Shown here: in pieces, positions 1 to 8,972 of the stretch
Numbering within the stretch: the stretch's first letter is position 1
How the letters are laid out: each line of letters starts with the position of its first letter
Assembly (NCBI GenBank): GCA_028821125.1
Contig: JAPPHD010000099.1
Location: 1 to 63,740, forward strand
Reading direction: 5' to 3'
DNA length: 63,740 bases
DNA from: Gammaproteobacteria bacterium
Lineage (GTDB): Bacteria > Pseudomonadota > Gammaproteobacteria > Pseudomonadales > Azotimanducaceae
The notes under the pieces: generated by a model
What the model was told of the DNA's origin: nothing
The model's database searches: none
Seen by the model: the letters and a program-made list of their open reading frames with translations, nothing else
Translations under genes and position numbers: made by a program

Positions 1-59
1 AACGTAACCCGTTGATACAAAAGAACTTGTCAAAATCGTTGGTAAACTTGGGTTAGGCC

Positions 60-3000
60 ATGCTCTGGTACGTGGGCACTTCACATCCGAATTCAATCTT
101 GCCTGTCCGTGCGTTCCTCCTGATCGCGTGCGGCGCACTGGTATCCGCGCTGGCGGCTGCTCAAACCGATCAAGCGGCCGCTCCCGTTCGATTGATTCCC
201 TTTTTTCCGGCGGCATCGGATGGGTTCCAGCAGGGTTTTGCGCGGATCATCAATCACGGGGACCAGTCCGGCACGGTGGAGATCGTTGCCATCGACGATG
301 CGGGTAGCCGTTCGGAGCCGTTTACGCTTGCCATCGGTGCGGGGCAGACGCGGCACTTCAACTCAGACGATCTGGAATCGGGCAACGAAACCAAGGGCTT
401 GACGGGCGCTGCCGGAATCGGCTCGGGAGACTGGCGGCTGGAGCTGACAAGCGACCTCGACATCGAGGCCCTCGCATACATCCGCACTGAGGACGGCTTT
501 CTGACCGCGATGCACGACGTCGCACCTGCCGCCGCGACACGCCACCGCGTGGCGACCTTCAACCCCGGCGACAACACCAATCAACAGAGTATCCTGCGGT
601 TGATCAACACCGACGACGAGCCGGCGGAGGTGACCATCACCGGCACGGACGACGCCGGCGCATCGTCCGGAAGCGTAGGGCTGCTGTTGCCCGCGGGCGC
701 GTCGCGGGCGTTGACAGCCCAGGAGCTCGAGACGGGCGGAATGGCTTTTGAGGGGGCGATGGGTGATGGGGTCGGGAAGTGGGCGCTCACGGTGGTTTCA
801 GACCGCTCCATCCATGTGATGAGCCCGCTTTCGAGCCCGACACAGCATCTCACCAACCTGTCGACGGCCCAGGGAAGGGTGACCGCTGAGGATATGTTCC
901 AGACCGGTATCGCGTCCATAACAAAGGACGCCTGCGCCTCCTGCCATGTAGCCGACGGTGAGGCGAGCGGCACGCGGCTGATGTTCGTCCCGGACACCGA
1001 CGCAGACCACCTGGCGACGAACCTCCGCGCGTTCGACACATTCCTGGCGACGGTGCCCAACGGTGCCGTGCTGATGCTGAGCAAGGCCCGGGGCGAGGAT
1101 CACGGCGGCGATGTCCAGCTTGCGCCCGGCACCGAGAGCTACGCGGCCATGGAACGGTTCGTCACTCAAATCGAGGCGGAGGCCCGGTGGACGTCCCGGG
1201 CCGCGCTGGCCGCACTTTTCCACGCAACGGACGGGCCGAACTGGGCCGACTCCCGGAACTGGTTGACCAGCGCCCCTATTGGGGATTGGTACGGCGTGAC
1301 CACGAATGCTTCGGGTCGGGTTGTCCGTCTCGATCTCTCCGGCAGGTGGGATGTCGACACGCAAAGCGCGGTGAGGCACGGCCTGTCGGGCGCGATCCCG
1401 CCCCAGATCGGCAATCTCACCGAGTTGCAGTACTTGGATCTCGGCTTCAATGAACTGTCGGGCCCAATCCCGCCGGAAATAGGAAACCTGGCCAAGCTGG
1501 AACTCCTGCAACTCGGCGCCAATGAACTGACGGGGCCGGTCCCGCCCGAACTCAACCGGCTTGTTGGCCTGACATTCCTGTCGCTGTCGCAAAATTACCT
1601 CTGGGGAGAGATTCCCGAACTCGCCGACCTCACCAACCTGAGGCATCTGGCGCTCAGCGAAAACGAACTGTCGGGCAGGGTTCCGCCCGGACTCGGCCTA
1701 CTTGTCGACTTGCAGACACTCGATCTTGGAGACAACATCTTCGCGGGCCCAATTCCGCCCGAGCTTGGCAACCTCACAAACCTTGTACGTCTTAGTCTGA
1801 TCGGGGGGAACCTGAGGGGATTGTTCGGGCCGATTCCACCCGAGTTGGGCAAACTCTTAGCCTTGCAATCCCTGGAGTTGTACGGCAACGACCTGTCAGG
1901 GCCCATCCCCCGCGAGCTTGGCAATCTCGCCAATCTCGAGTTCCTCGGTCTCGACGCCAACGAGCTGTCAGGCACCATCCCGCCCGAACTCGGCAATCTC
2001 GCCAACCTCACAACGCTCTATCTGCACTACAACAAGCTCAGCGGGGCGCTCCCGTCCGGCTTCGTCGCCCTGCCACTGAAGCGGTTTCTCTTCAGCAGCA
2101 ACGACGGCTTATGCGTTCCGGGTGTCTCCGCCTCGGTCGACTGGCTGGAAGGAATTGAAGACCATGACGACGGCCCGCTGTGCAACCAGTCCGACCAGGC
2201 GGTACTGGAAACGCTGTACCACAGGACGGCCGGCTCGAACTGGACGGACTCTGCCGGCTGGCTGGGCGAGCCCGATCTGGGCGAATGGTATGGGGTCTCG
2301 GTGGATTCACTCGGCCGCGTCACCGCACTCGATCTCAGCGAAAACCAACTCGCCGGCTCTGTTGCCAACCTGGGCGAACTCTCCCAACTAACTGAACTGA
2401 GGCTTGACGGCAATCCCGACCTCTCGGGCAGATTGCCGTCCGGTCTCGCCGACCTCCAGCCGCTCACGGTGCTGCACTACGACGGCACAGGCCTCTGTGC
2501 ACCGGCCACGCCGTTCTTCCGCGAATGGTTGGGCACGATTTCGTCCGCAACTACGACGGGTACCGAATGCGAACCGGTTTCGGACCGCGAAATCCTCGTC
2601 GAGCTCTACCAAACGGCCGGCGGAGCCTCGTGGATTCAGAACGACGGTTGGCTGTCGGAACAACCGCTGGACACGTGGTACGGCGTCGAGACCGACGAAG
2701 ACGGCAACGTAATCGCGCTGGAACTCGCCGCCAATGAACTGCGCGGGCCGATTCCGCCTGTGCTTGGAGATCTGGCGTGGCTTCGGCGTCTCGACCTCGG
2801 CAACAACAGGCTCGACGGCGCCATACCGCGTGCCCTGGGCCGCCTGGGCGCCTTGGAAGAGCTGCGGCTGGGCGGCAACAGGCTGGCGGGCCGGATACCA
2901 CCGCAAATCGGCCGCCTCACCAATCTCCGACGGCTGAATCTGGATGGCAATGTGCGCCTGTCGGCGTCCATACCGCGCGAACTCGGCAATCTTCACAAGC

Positions 3001-5132
3001 TGGAAGAACTGGGCTTCCAGGGGTGCGGGCTTACCGGTTCGTTGCCGCCGGAACTCGGCCGGCTCGCGCAACTGGAGACATTGCGGCTCGGTGGCAGCGC
3101 CGTCTCCGGCCGCATCCCACCCGAGATCGGTGGCCTGGGCAAACTCAAGCGGCTGGAGCTTCGCAGCGCGCACCTCTGGGGGCCCATCCCGCGTGAGATC
3201 GGCAACCTGGGCGAACTGGAAGTGCTCGACCTCGCGGAGAATCGCCTGACAGGCCCGATACCATCCGAGATCGGCCACCTTGTAAACCTCATCGAGTTGA
3301 ACCTGGCGTCGAACGAACTGAGCGGCGACGTGCCGCCCGACCTCGGCCGCCTGGTCAACCTGAGTCGTTTGTCCCTTGCCTACAACAGGCTGACCGGCGG
3401 TTTGCCGCCCGCGTTGGGTTTCCTTGCCGGACTGGAGTCCCTGGTAGTGGCCCACAATGAGCTGTCGGGGCGGGTACCGACGGATTTGGGTGGACTTTCC
3501 CGGTTGCGTGAACTGGTTCTGACGGGTAACGATGCCCTGGCGGGAACCCTCCCGGCCAGTTTGGCCGATATCGGCGGTCTTGAGGTGTTCGAAGCCGGCG
3601 GCACCGCCCTCTGCGCCCCGTCGGACGCGGGATTCCGCGCCTGGCTGGAAGACATACCGACCCGGCGCATCGCGCACTGCGAGTCGGCACAGGTCGCGGC
3701 CTACCTCACACAGGCCGTTCAGTCGCGGCTGTTCCCGGTGCCTCTCGTTGCGGGCGAGGATGCGTTGCTGCGCGTCTTTCCTGTCGCCGTTCGGCCCAAC
3801 CATGCCTGGCTTCCGCTCGTACGGGCGTCGTTTTACCTGGACGGCGCTTCAGTGCATACCATCGAGATTCCGGCCAGGGTCGGCCCGATTCCCACGACGA
3901 TGAATGAAGGCTCGTTGTCTTCCTCGGTCAACGCCCTGGTTCCGGCCAGCGTAGTGCAGCCGGGGCTTGAGTTTGTAATTGAGATCGATCCGGAGGCCAC
4001 GTTGGACCCGAACCTTGGCGTTGTACGTCGGATTCCCGAGAACGGGCGACTGCCGGTGGATGTTCGGGATATACCGGTGCTTGACCTGACATTGGTCCCG
4101 TTCCTGCTCCGCGACAACCCCGATTCGTCGATCGTTCCGGTGCTCGACGCCATGGCCGCGGATCCCATGGGCCATGCGTTGCTGGAACATACACGCAAGC
4201 TACTCCCGGTGGGTCAACTCGACGCACGCGTCCACGAGCCCGTAACCATTTCCGACCGTTTGCTGCTCCAGGCAACCGAAGCGATCCGCGTCATGGAGGG
4301 CCGCCGCGGCCATTACATGGGGACCATGTCGCCGAGGTCGCTCGGCTTCGGGGGCGGGGGGCAAGCCATGCTAGGAGGGCTCTCCTCCTGGGCCGCGCTC
4401 GAATCCGACACGATCGCCCACGAACTGGGGCACAACATGAGCCTCAAACATGCGCCTTGCGGCAATCCACCCGGACAAGAGCCGGGGTTCCCCAATTCCG
4501 GCGGCAGGATCGGCTCGCCAGGATATGACAGCGGTTCGCAAACGCTCGTGCCGCCGACGCACGCCGATCTCATGAGCTACTGTGACCCGCCCTGGATCAG
4601 CGACTACAGCTTCGGCAAGGCGCTTAAGTACCGCCTGTTCATTGCGGAGGCTCCGGCACCCGCGGCGCAGGTCGTGCCGTCGCTTCTCATTTGGGGCGGC
4701 GCCGACTCCGCGGGACAACCATACCTGGAACCCGCTTTCCCCATCGCCGCGCCGGCTTTGCTGCCCACGTCCACCGGCAACTACCGTATCACCGGACACA
4801 CCGACGACAGGCGCGAGCTCTTCTCCCTGGACTTCGCCATGCCGGAAACAGCCGACGGCGGCCGCAGCTCCTACTTCGCCTTTGCCGTCCCCCTGAACCC
4901 TTCCTGGCCGGGTGCGCTGGCTGCCATCACGCTTTCCGGGCCTGAAGGCTCTGCGACAGTCGCCGCAGGAAGCGAACGCCCGTTGACGATACTTCGAAAT
5001 CCGGACAGCGGGCAGGTACGAGGGCTGCTTCGCGAGACACTGGACGATGTCGATGCCATACGCGTAGCGAGGCGAGGACTTGAAGTGATGTACAGCCGCG
5101 GAATACCGGATGCCGCCGCCTTCCGGCAGTGA
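60..5132 (+). CDS. Secreted multidomain protein: tandem N-terminal modules, heme-c-like motif, plant-type LRRs, metzincin-like peptidase
   Basis: This 1690-residue protein starts with a signal peptide (hydrophobic stretch around residues 17-35, ending near ALAAAQ). Residues about 42-275 hold two related beta-rich modules (first copy 'FARIINHGDQSG', second 'ILRLINTDDEP'). A c-type heme motif CASCH lies at 292-296. Three blocks of plant-type leucine-rich repeats follow (LSGxIPPELGNL consensus), beginning near 380, 713 and 844. Each is introduced by a W-rich cap ('GxNWxxSxxWL...WYGV') and closed by a Cys-containing cap. The C-terminal third carries HELGHNMSLKH at 1454-1464, a HExxHxxxxxH zinc site, and a later Met-turn-like 'LMSYC', so it looks like an M12/metzincin-like peptidase. 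The canonical metzincin Gly is Ser here. The ATG at 60 has no clear Shine-Dalgarno; a TTG at 99 is an alternative start. Role inferred: cell-surface or secreted binding and proteolysis. Confidence 0.85.
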   Translation: MLWYVGTSHPNSILPVRAFLLIACGALVSALAAAQTDQAAAPVRLIPFFPAASDGFQQGFARIINHGDQSGTVEIVAIDDAGSRSEPFTLAIGAGQTRHFNSDDLESGNETKGLTGAAGIGSGDWRLELTSDLDIEALAYIRTEDGFLTAMHDVAPAAATRHRVATFNPGDNTNQQSILRLINTDDEPAEVTITGTDDAGASSGSVGLLLPAGASRALTAQELETGGMAFEGAMGDGVGKWALTVVSDRSIHVMSPLSSPTQHLTNLSTAQGRVTAEDMFQTGIASITKDACASCHVADGEASGTRLMFVPDTDADHLATNLRAFDTFLATVPNGAVLMLSKARGEDHGGDVQLAPGTESYAAMERFVTQIEAEARWTSRAALAALFHATDGPNWADSRNWLTSAPIGDWYGVTTNASGRVVRLDLSGRWDVDTQSAVRHGLSGAIPPQIGNLTELQYLDLGFNELSGPIPPEIGNLAKLELLQLGANELTGPVPPELNRLVGLTFLSLSQNYLWGEIPELADLTNLRHLALSENELSGRVPPGLGLLVDLQTLDLGDNIFAGPIPPELGNLTNLVRLSLIGGNLRGLFGPIPPELGKLLALQSLELYGNDLSGPIPRELGNLANLEFLGLDANELSGTIPPELGNLANLTTLYLHYNKLSGALPSGFVALPLKRFLFSSNDGLCVPGVSASVDWLEGIEDHDDGPLCNQSDQAVLETLYHRTAGSNWTDSAGWLGEPDLGEWYGVSVDSLGRVTALDLSENQLAGSVANLGELSQLTELRLDGNPDLSGRLPSGLADLQPLTVLHYDGTGLCAPATPFFREWLGTISSATTTGTECEPVSDREILVELYQTAGGASWIQNDGWLSEQPLDTWYGVETDEDGNVIALELAANELRGPIPPVLGDLAWLRRLDLGNNRLDGAIPRALGRLGALEELRLGGNRLAGRIPPQIGRLTNLRRLNLDGNVRLSASIPRELGNLHKLEELGFQGCGLTGSLPPELGRLAQLETLRLGGSAVSGRIPPEIGGLGKLKRLELRSAHLWGPIPREIGNLGELEVLDLAENRLTGPIPSEIGHLVNLIELNLASNELSGDVPPDLGRLVNLSRLSLAYNRLTGGLPPALGFLAGLESLVVAHNELSGRVPTDLGGLSRLRELVLTGNDALAGTLPASLADIGGLEVFEAGGTALCAPSDAGFRAWLEDIPTRRIAHCESAQVAAYLTQAVQSRLFPVPLVAGEDALLRVFPVAVRPNHAWLPLVRASFYLDGASVHTIEIPARVGPIPTTMNEGSLSSSVNALVPASVVQPGLEFVIEIDPEATLDPNLGVVRRIPENGRLPVDVRDIPVLDLTLVPFLLRDNPDSSIVPVLDAMAADPMGHALLEHTRKLLPVGQLDARVHEPVTISDRLLLQATEAIRVMEGRRGHYMGTMSPRSLGFGGGGQAMLGGLSSWAALESDTIAHELGHNMSLKHAPCGNPPGQEPGFPNSGGRIGSPGYDSGSQTLVPPTHADLMSYCDPPWISDYSFGKALKYRLFIAEAPAPAAQVVPSLLIWGGADSAGQPYLEPAFPIAAPALLPTSTGNYRITGHTDDRRELFSLDFAMPETADGGRSSYFAFAVPLNPSWPGALAAITLSGPEGSATVAAGSERPLTILRNPDSGQVRGLLRETLDDVDAIRVARRGLEVMYSRGIPDAAAFRQ

Positions 5133-5257
5133 GTACCAAAGTCGTGGCGCCGTGCGCCCAGAACTACTATTCGTCTCGATTGTCGAAACTGTAGCCTTGG
5201 GCGACAATTCGGCTCAGGCAAACCCTTCGAGACGGAACGTGGTGACCAGCCCGGAAT

Positions 5258-5497
5258 ATGGCCCCAACGGTTTTTCGAGATCGCGGCTATCGTTTTTTCT
5301 TTTTCTCCCGAGAGGAGTCACGGATGCACATCCACGTCTCCGGCGCCCATGGGGAAGCGAAGTTCTGGCTGGAGCCGGAAGTCGCGCTTGCTCGAAATCA
5401 CGGGTTTACGAAACGGCAGTTGCGAGACATCCAACAAGTGGTAAGGAATCGCGAAGATGAGTTCCGATCCGCATGGCTTGACCACTTCGGACGTTGA
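5258..5497 (+). CDS. DUF4160 domain protein (toxin-antitoxin-like partner)
   Basis: The 79-residue product has the DUF4160 pattern: an N-terminal 'RDRGYRFFFFSREE' strand, then 'HIHVSGAHGEAKFWLEP' and a C-terminal helix 'LRDIQQVVRNREDEFRSAW'. DUF4160 genes are typically paired with a downstream DUF2442 gene, and such pairs are often listed as putative toxin-antitoxin or regulatory modules; the biochemical role is not established. Here the stop lies 41 bases inside the following DUF2442 frame, so the two are translationally linked. There is no recognisable DNA-binding or nuclease motif. The start at 5258 gives the full domain; an internal ATG at 5324 would lose the first strand. Confidence 0.75.
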   Translation: MAPTVFRDRGYRFFFFSREESRMHIHVSGAHGEAKFWLEPEVALARNHGFTKRQLRDIQQVVRNREDEFRSAWLDHFGR

Positions 5498-5726
5498 AGT
5501 AACCCATGTTTCCCGCCACGGGATCTGGTTGCTGGTTCGCGACCGGGAACTGTTCATGCCTTTTGATGATTTTCCATGGTTCAAGGAGGCGCCAATCGCC
5601 AAGATACTGAACGTCCGGGAACCGACACGCGGTCATTTCCGGTGGCCAGACCTCGATGTCGATCTGGGGCTTGAAACCATCGAGCACCCACACCGCTTTC
5701 CGCTCAAGGCTCGTTCCGGCCGGTGA
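5457..5726 (+). CDS. DUF2442 domain protein
   Basis: The 89-residue product shows the DUF2442 layout: 'VTHVSRHGIWLLVRDRELFMPFDDFPWFKEAP', then a helix 'IAKILNVREP' and the closing 'FRWPDLDVDLGLETIEHP'. In this family the tail 'hW..lD.Dl.ve.i..P' is diagnostic. It overlaps the upstream DUF4160 gene by 41 bases in a different frame, the usual arrangement for this pair. It is a small soluble protein with no signal peptide. Function is unknown; a role as partner or antitoxin-like regulator is inferred from pairing only. Confidence 0.75.
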   Translation: MSSDPHGLTTSDVEVTHVSRHGIWLLVRDRELFMPFDDFPWFKEAPIAKILNVREPTRGHFRWPDLDVDLGLETIEHPHRFPLKARSGR

Positions 5727-5834
5727 CCGGTTGGCATCCCTGTTGCTATAGGAGAGGTCTGATCATCCGAGAACGAAAGATCTGAATCGGATGCGACTGC
5801 ACGGGCCCATGACGAAAAGACGCGAGAAGAATTA

Positions 5835-6794
5835 GTGCAGGAAATCGAGCAAACGACTGAGTCGGTAGCAGCTATCCGGGAGAACCTGGAGGCGCATCGC
5901 TACATCTGCAGCGACCAGATCGCCACCGCCGTCTACCTGGCCTACCACCTGCGCAAACCCATTCTCATTGAGGGCCCGCCAGGTGTCGGCAAGACTGAAC
6001 TCGCCAAGACCACCGCCGAGATGTTCGAACTGCCGCTGATCCGGCTGCAGTGCTACGAAGGTCTCGATGAAGCCAAGGCCATCTACGAGTGGAAGTACGG
6101 CAAGCAGCTTCTCTACACCCAGGTGCTGAAGGAGACGCTTGAGGAAGTGCTGCAGGGCGCACAGGGTTTCGCCCAGTCCGTCAACCGCCTGCACGAATTC
6201 GGCGACATCTTCTTCTCCGAGGAGTTCATGGAGCCGCGCCCGTTGCTGAAGGCACTGCGCGAGGAAGGCGGCTGCGTGCTGCTCATCGACGAGGTCGACA
6301 AGTCCGACCACGAGTTCGAGTCGCTGCTGCTGGAGATCCTCTCCGACTTCCAGGTTTCCATTCCGGAGATCGGCACGGTGAAGGCCACCAGGGAACCGCC
6401 TATGGTGTTCCTCACCAGCAACAACACCCGGGAGATTTCCGATGCGCTGAAGCGCCGCTGCCTGCACCTGTACATCCCCTTCCCCGACGTCGACCTCGAG
6501 CAGCGCATCATCAACGCCCGGGTGCCGGACATCCCCCCGGAACTGCGTAGGCAGCTCGTATCGTTCATCCACGAGTTGCGCGACCTCGATCTCAAGAAGT
6601 CGCCCGCCATTTCCGAAACCATCGACTGGGCGCGCACGCTCCTGCTGCTGCACGCCGACAGCCTCGACCCACAGCTTGTGCGCGATACGCTGAACGTCAT
6701 CCTCAAATTCCAGGAAGACATCGAGAACGTGAACGGCGAGGTGATGGCGATTACCAGCAAGGTAGTGGCCAATCAGCCGGGCCATGTACGCTGA
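5835..6794 (+). CDS. MoxR-family AAA+ ATPase
   Basis: This is a 319-residue cytoplasmic AAA+ ATPase. Walker A is GPPGVGKT at 47-54 and Walker B is 'LLIDEVD' near 149-155. A sensor-1-type 'FLTSNNTREISDALKRRC' lies near 195-212 and supplies the arginine-finger region. MoxR ATPases act as chaperones that assemble or activate partner complexes, and they pair with von Willebrand factor A proteins. The downstream gene (start 6947) is such a VWA protein, so the two very likely form one operon. The start is a GTG at 5835 preceded by an AG-rich stretch 'gagaaga'. The closest described style is the CoxD/CoxE-like group of carbon-monoxide dehydrogenase clusters, but no CO dehydrogenase gene is present here, so the client is unknown. 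Confidence 0.88.
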   Translation: MQEIEQTTESVAAIRENLEAHRYICSDQIATAVYLAYHLRKPILIEGPPGVGKTELAKTTAEMFELPLIRLQCYEGLDEAKAIYEWKYGKQLLYTQVLKETLEEVLQGAQGFAQSVNRLHEFGDIFFSEEFMEPRPLLKALREEGGCVLLIDEVDKSDHEFESLLLEILSDFQVSIPEIGTVKATREPPMVFLTSNNTREISDALKRRCLHLYIPFPDVDLEQRIINARVPDIPPELRRQLVSFIHELRDLDLKKSPAISETIDWARTLLLLHADSLDPQLVRDTLNVILKFQEDIENVNGEVMAITSKVVANQPGHVR

Positions 6795-6946
6795 CAGGGG
6801 CGTCCGGAGGAGCCGCGCCGTTTGCGGCAAAGGCGGCGTCCCGGACCATCCGATTGCGTCCGGCGGCAGGCACGGCCCGGTAACCAAACCGGGCCGTGCC
6901 GGCGAGGCGGCCCGGACACGCCAAACCCGATAGACCCGGTCGAAAC

Positions 6947-8455
6947 GTGGACCGCACACTTGCGAACTTCATCGGGGCCCTGCGCAACGCCGAGATCCGC
7001 ATTTCCACGGCGGAGACCCTCGATGCCTTCAACACCGTGGAACTCGTCGGTTATACCGACCGCGATCTGCTGAAACGTTCCCTCTCCCTGGCGCTGCCGA
7101 AGACCCGGGACGAGAAGGAAACATTCGATACCTGTTTCGACCGCTTCTTTTCCTTCGATGACATTCGCGGCGCCCGCACCGGCGCCCAGGGCGATGCAGC
7201 CGAAGATTCCGGCAGCGAAGGCGCCCCCGCAGACGGCGAAGGAGACGGTGCGGGGGGCGGCGGCGAGCAGACCGGTGAACCCCGCCAAGGGGCCGCACAG
7301 GGCCGCAGGAAATCCAGGCAGCGTGGGGCCAGTACGCTTACCGGAGAACAGGAGGCGGAAGAGGACCTCGGCCCCGGCGCGATGGCCGAGCCCCACTCCG
7401 CCCTCGGCAAGCTCTTGATGCTCGATTCCAAGGTGGAGCTGTCCATGTCGGTCGCCGGCGCCGGCGAAGCGGTGAACGTGCGCGAAATCCAGGTCTTCAC
7501 GCAGAAGGGCCTCTACACCCGCCGCATCATGGACGAGATGGGCCTGGCCGAACTCAACGGCGAGATCGGGGCCCTGCGCGACAGCCGCGCCATCCCCGAG
7601 CGGCGCCTCGGCCAGGAACTGAAGAAGCGCCGCGACTGGCTGCGCGAACAGGTGCGCGACTACGTCGAGCGGCAGTTCCTGCTGCACGCCGACGCCACCG
7701 GCAGGCGCTTACGCGAGGAACTGCTGCGCAAGGTGAAGCTCTCCAACGTCGAGCACCGCAGCTTCCGCCTCATCCAGGAGATCGTCTTCAAGATGGCGAA
7801 GCGGCTCGCCACCATGTACGCCCGCCGCAAGAAGGTGTTCAAGCGCGGCCAGCTCAACGTGCCGCGCACCCTGCGCCACAACCTCGCCTACGACGGCGCC
7901 ATCTTCGACCTCAAGTGGAAATCGGTGAAGATCGACCGGCCCAGGGTGTTCGCCATCTGCGACGTATCCGGCTCCGTGGCCAACTACGCGCGCTTCATGC
8001 TGATGTTCCTTTACAGCCTGGAAGCGGTGATGCCCAAGGTGCGGTCCTTCGCGTTTTCCTCAGACCTCGCGGAGGTAACCGAGCTATTCGAGCGCAACAA
8101 CATCGAAGACGCCATCGCCAAGACGCTGCGCGACTACAGCGGCGGCTCCACTGACTACGGCCAGGCCTTCCAGGACTTCAAACGCCTGTGCCTGGACGAC
8201 ATGGACAACCGCACCACCATCATCATCCTCGGCGACAGCCGCAACAACTACGGCGAACCCCGGGCGGAGATCCTCAAGGAACTGTACGACCGGGCCAAGC
8301 GGATCATCTGGCTGAACCCGGAGAGCCGCAACTCATGGAACGTGGGCGATGCGGAAATGCGCCGCTACAGCGCCTATTGCCACCAGGTTGAGGAGTGCAA
8401 CTCGCTCATGCACCTCGAGCGGGTGGTGGGGAACCTGTTGAAGACGGTTGCGTAA
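6947..8455 (+). CDS. VWA domain-containing CoxE-like protein, MoxR partner
   Basis: The 502-residue protein has a helical N-terminal region, a low-complexity acidic/Gly/Ala/Glu linker (around residues 65-140) and a C-terminal von Willebrand A domain. The MIDAS DxSxS signature 'CDVSGSVANYARF' begins near residue 338, and later 'YSGGSTDYGQAF' supplies the MIDAS Thr loop. CoxE-type VWA proteins bind metal and a client protein and are remodelled by MoxR ATPases. It lies 152 bases downstream of the MoxR gene on the same strand. The start is taken as GTG 6947 because the product then begins DRTLANFIGALRNAEI, typical of the family. A longer frame begins at GTG 6896 but adds 17 Arg/Pro-rich residues of no family character. 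Confidence 0.85.
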   Translation: MDRTLANFIGALRNAEIRISTAETLDAFNTVELVGYTDRDLLKRSLSLALPKTRDEKETFDTCFDRFFSFDDIRGARTGAQGDAAEDSGSEGAPADGEGDGAGGGGEQTGEPRQGAAQGRRKSRQRGASTLTGEQEAEEDLGPGAMAEPHSALGKLLMLDSKVELSMSVAGAGEAVNVREIQVFTQKGLYTRRIMDEMGLAELNGEIGALRDSRAIPERRLGQELKKRRDWLREQVRDYVERQFLLHADATGRRLREELLRKVKLSNVEHRSFRLIQEIVFKMAKRLATMYARRKKVFKRGQLNVPRTLRHNLAYDGAIFDLKWKSVKIDRPRVFAICDVSGSVANYARFMLMFLYSLEAVMPKVRSFAFSSDLAEVTELFERNNIEDAIAKTLRDYSGGSTDYGQAFQDFKRLCLDDMDNRTTIIILGDSRNNYGEPRAEILKELYDRAKRIIWLNPESRNSWNVGDAEMRRYSAYCHQVEECNSLMHLERVVGNLLKTVA

Positions 8456-8559
8456 ACGGGCCGATTTCCGCTTGCGCAGTCAGTCGCGCTGAAGTCGAAT
8501 CACAGCACGCCTGAGCATTTCCTCGATCGATTGAAGGATCCTGCGAGTTTTGCAAACGC

Positions 8560-8588
8560 TTGTCTGGCGTATTCGACATGGCTAATAT
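8560..8588 (+). promoter_or_regulatory. Candidate sigma70 promoter of the first PIN toxin-antitoxin pair
   Basis: TTGTCT at 8560-8565 and TAATAT at 8583-8588 are separated by exactly 17 bases, close to the sigma70 consensus. They lie about 30 bases upstream of the antitoxin ATG at 8619. This is the only AT-rich patch in the gap after the VWA gene. Assigned by eye. Confidence 0.45.
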
Positions 8589-8618
8589 GGCGTTGTCGGT
8601 TGCATACCGGGTTCAACC

Positions 8619-8972
8619 ATGGTCCGAGCCACCATTTCCCAACTCAGAAACGGCCTGAGTGCTTATCTGCGGCGCGTCCGAAGGGGAGAAACCGTCCTTG
8701 TCATGGATCGCAAGTTTCCGGTGGCGCGCCTGACGCCGGTGGGCGGGTCGCCGGGCGTGCGAGAGGAACCGAGCGCATACGCCGTCGCAAATCAGGAACT
8801 GGAGGACGAGGCCAAGCTCGCACGTCTGGAGGCAGCCGGAGTGCTCCTGCCGCCGGCAACCCCGGGCAGTGCGGCGGAACTGATCCGCAACTGGGCGCCT
8901 GTACCCGGCGCGGGGCTTGTCGACGCCGTAATCGCCGGCCGAAGAGAAGACGACGGCGAGGGCTATCGGTGA
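8619..8972 (+). CDS. Type II toxin-antitoxin system antitoxin, Phd/YefM family
   Basis: The 117-residue product begins 'MVRATISQLRNGLSAYLRRV' and continues 'GETVLVMDRKFPVARLTPV', the classical Phd/YefM 'prevent-host-death' fold, in which an N-terminal beta-hairpin and helix bind DNA. The C-terminal half is the expected toxin-binding extension. It overlaps the downstream PIN toxin by four bases (GTGA). By family knowledge such antitoxins neutralise the partner and repress their own operon. A sigma70-like promoter sits just upstream. Confidence 0.85.
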   Translation: MVRATISQLRNGLSAYLRRVRRGETVLVMDRKFPVARLTPVGGSPGVREEPSAYAVANQELEDEAKLARLEAAGVLLPPATPGSAAELIRNWAPVPGAGLVDAVIAGRREDDGEGYR

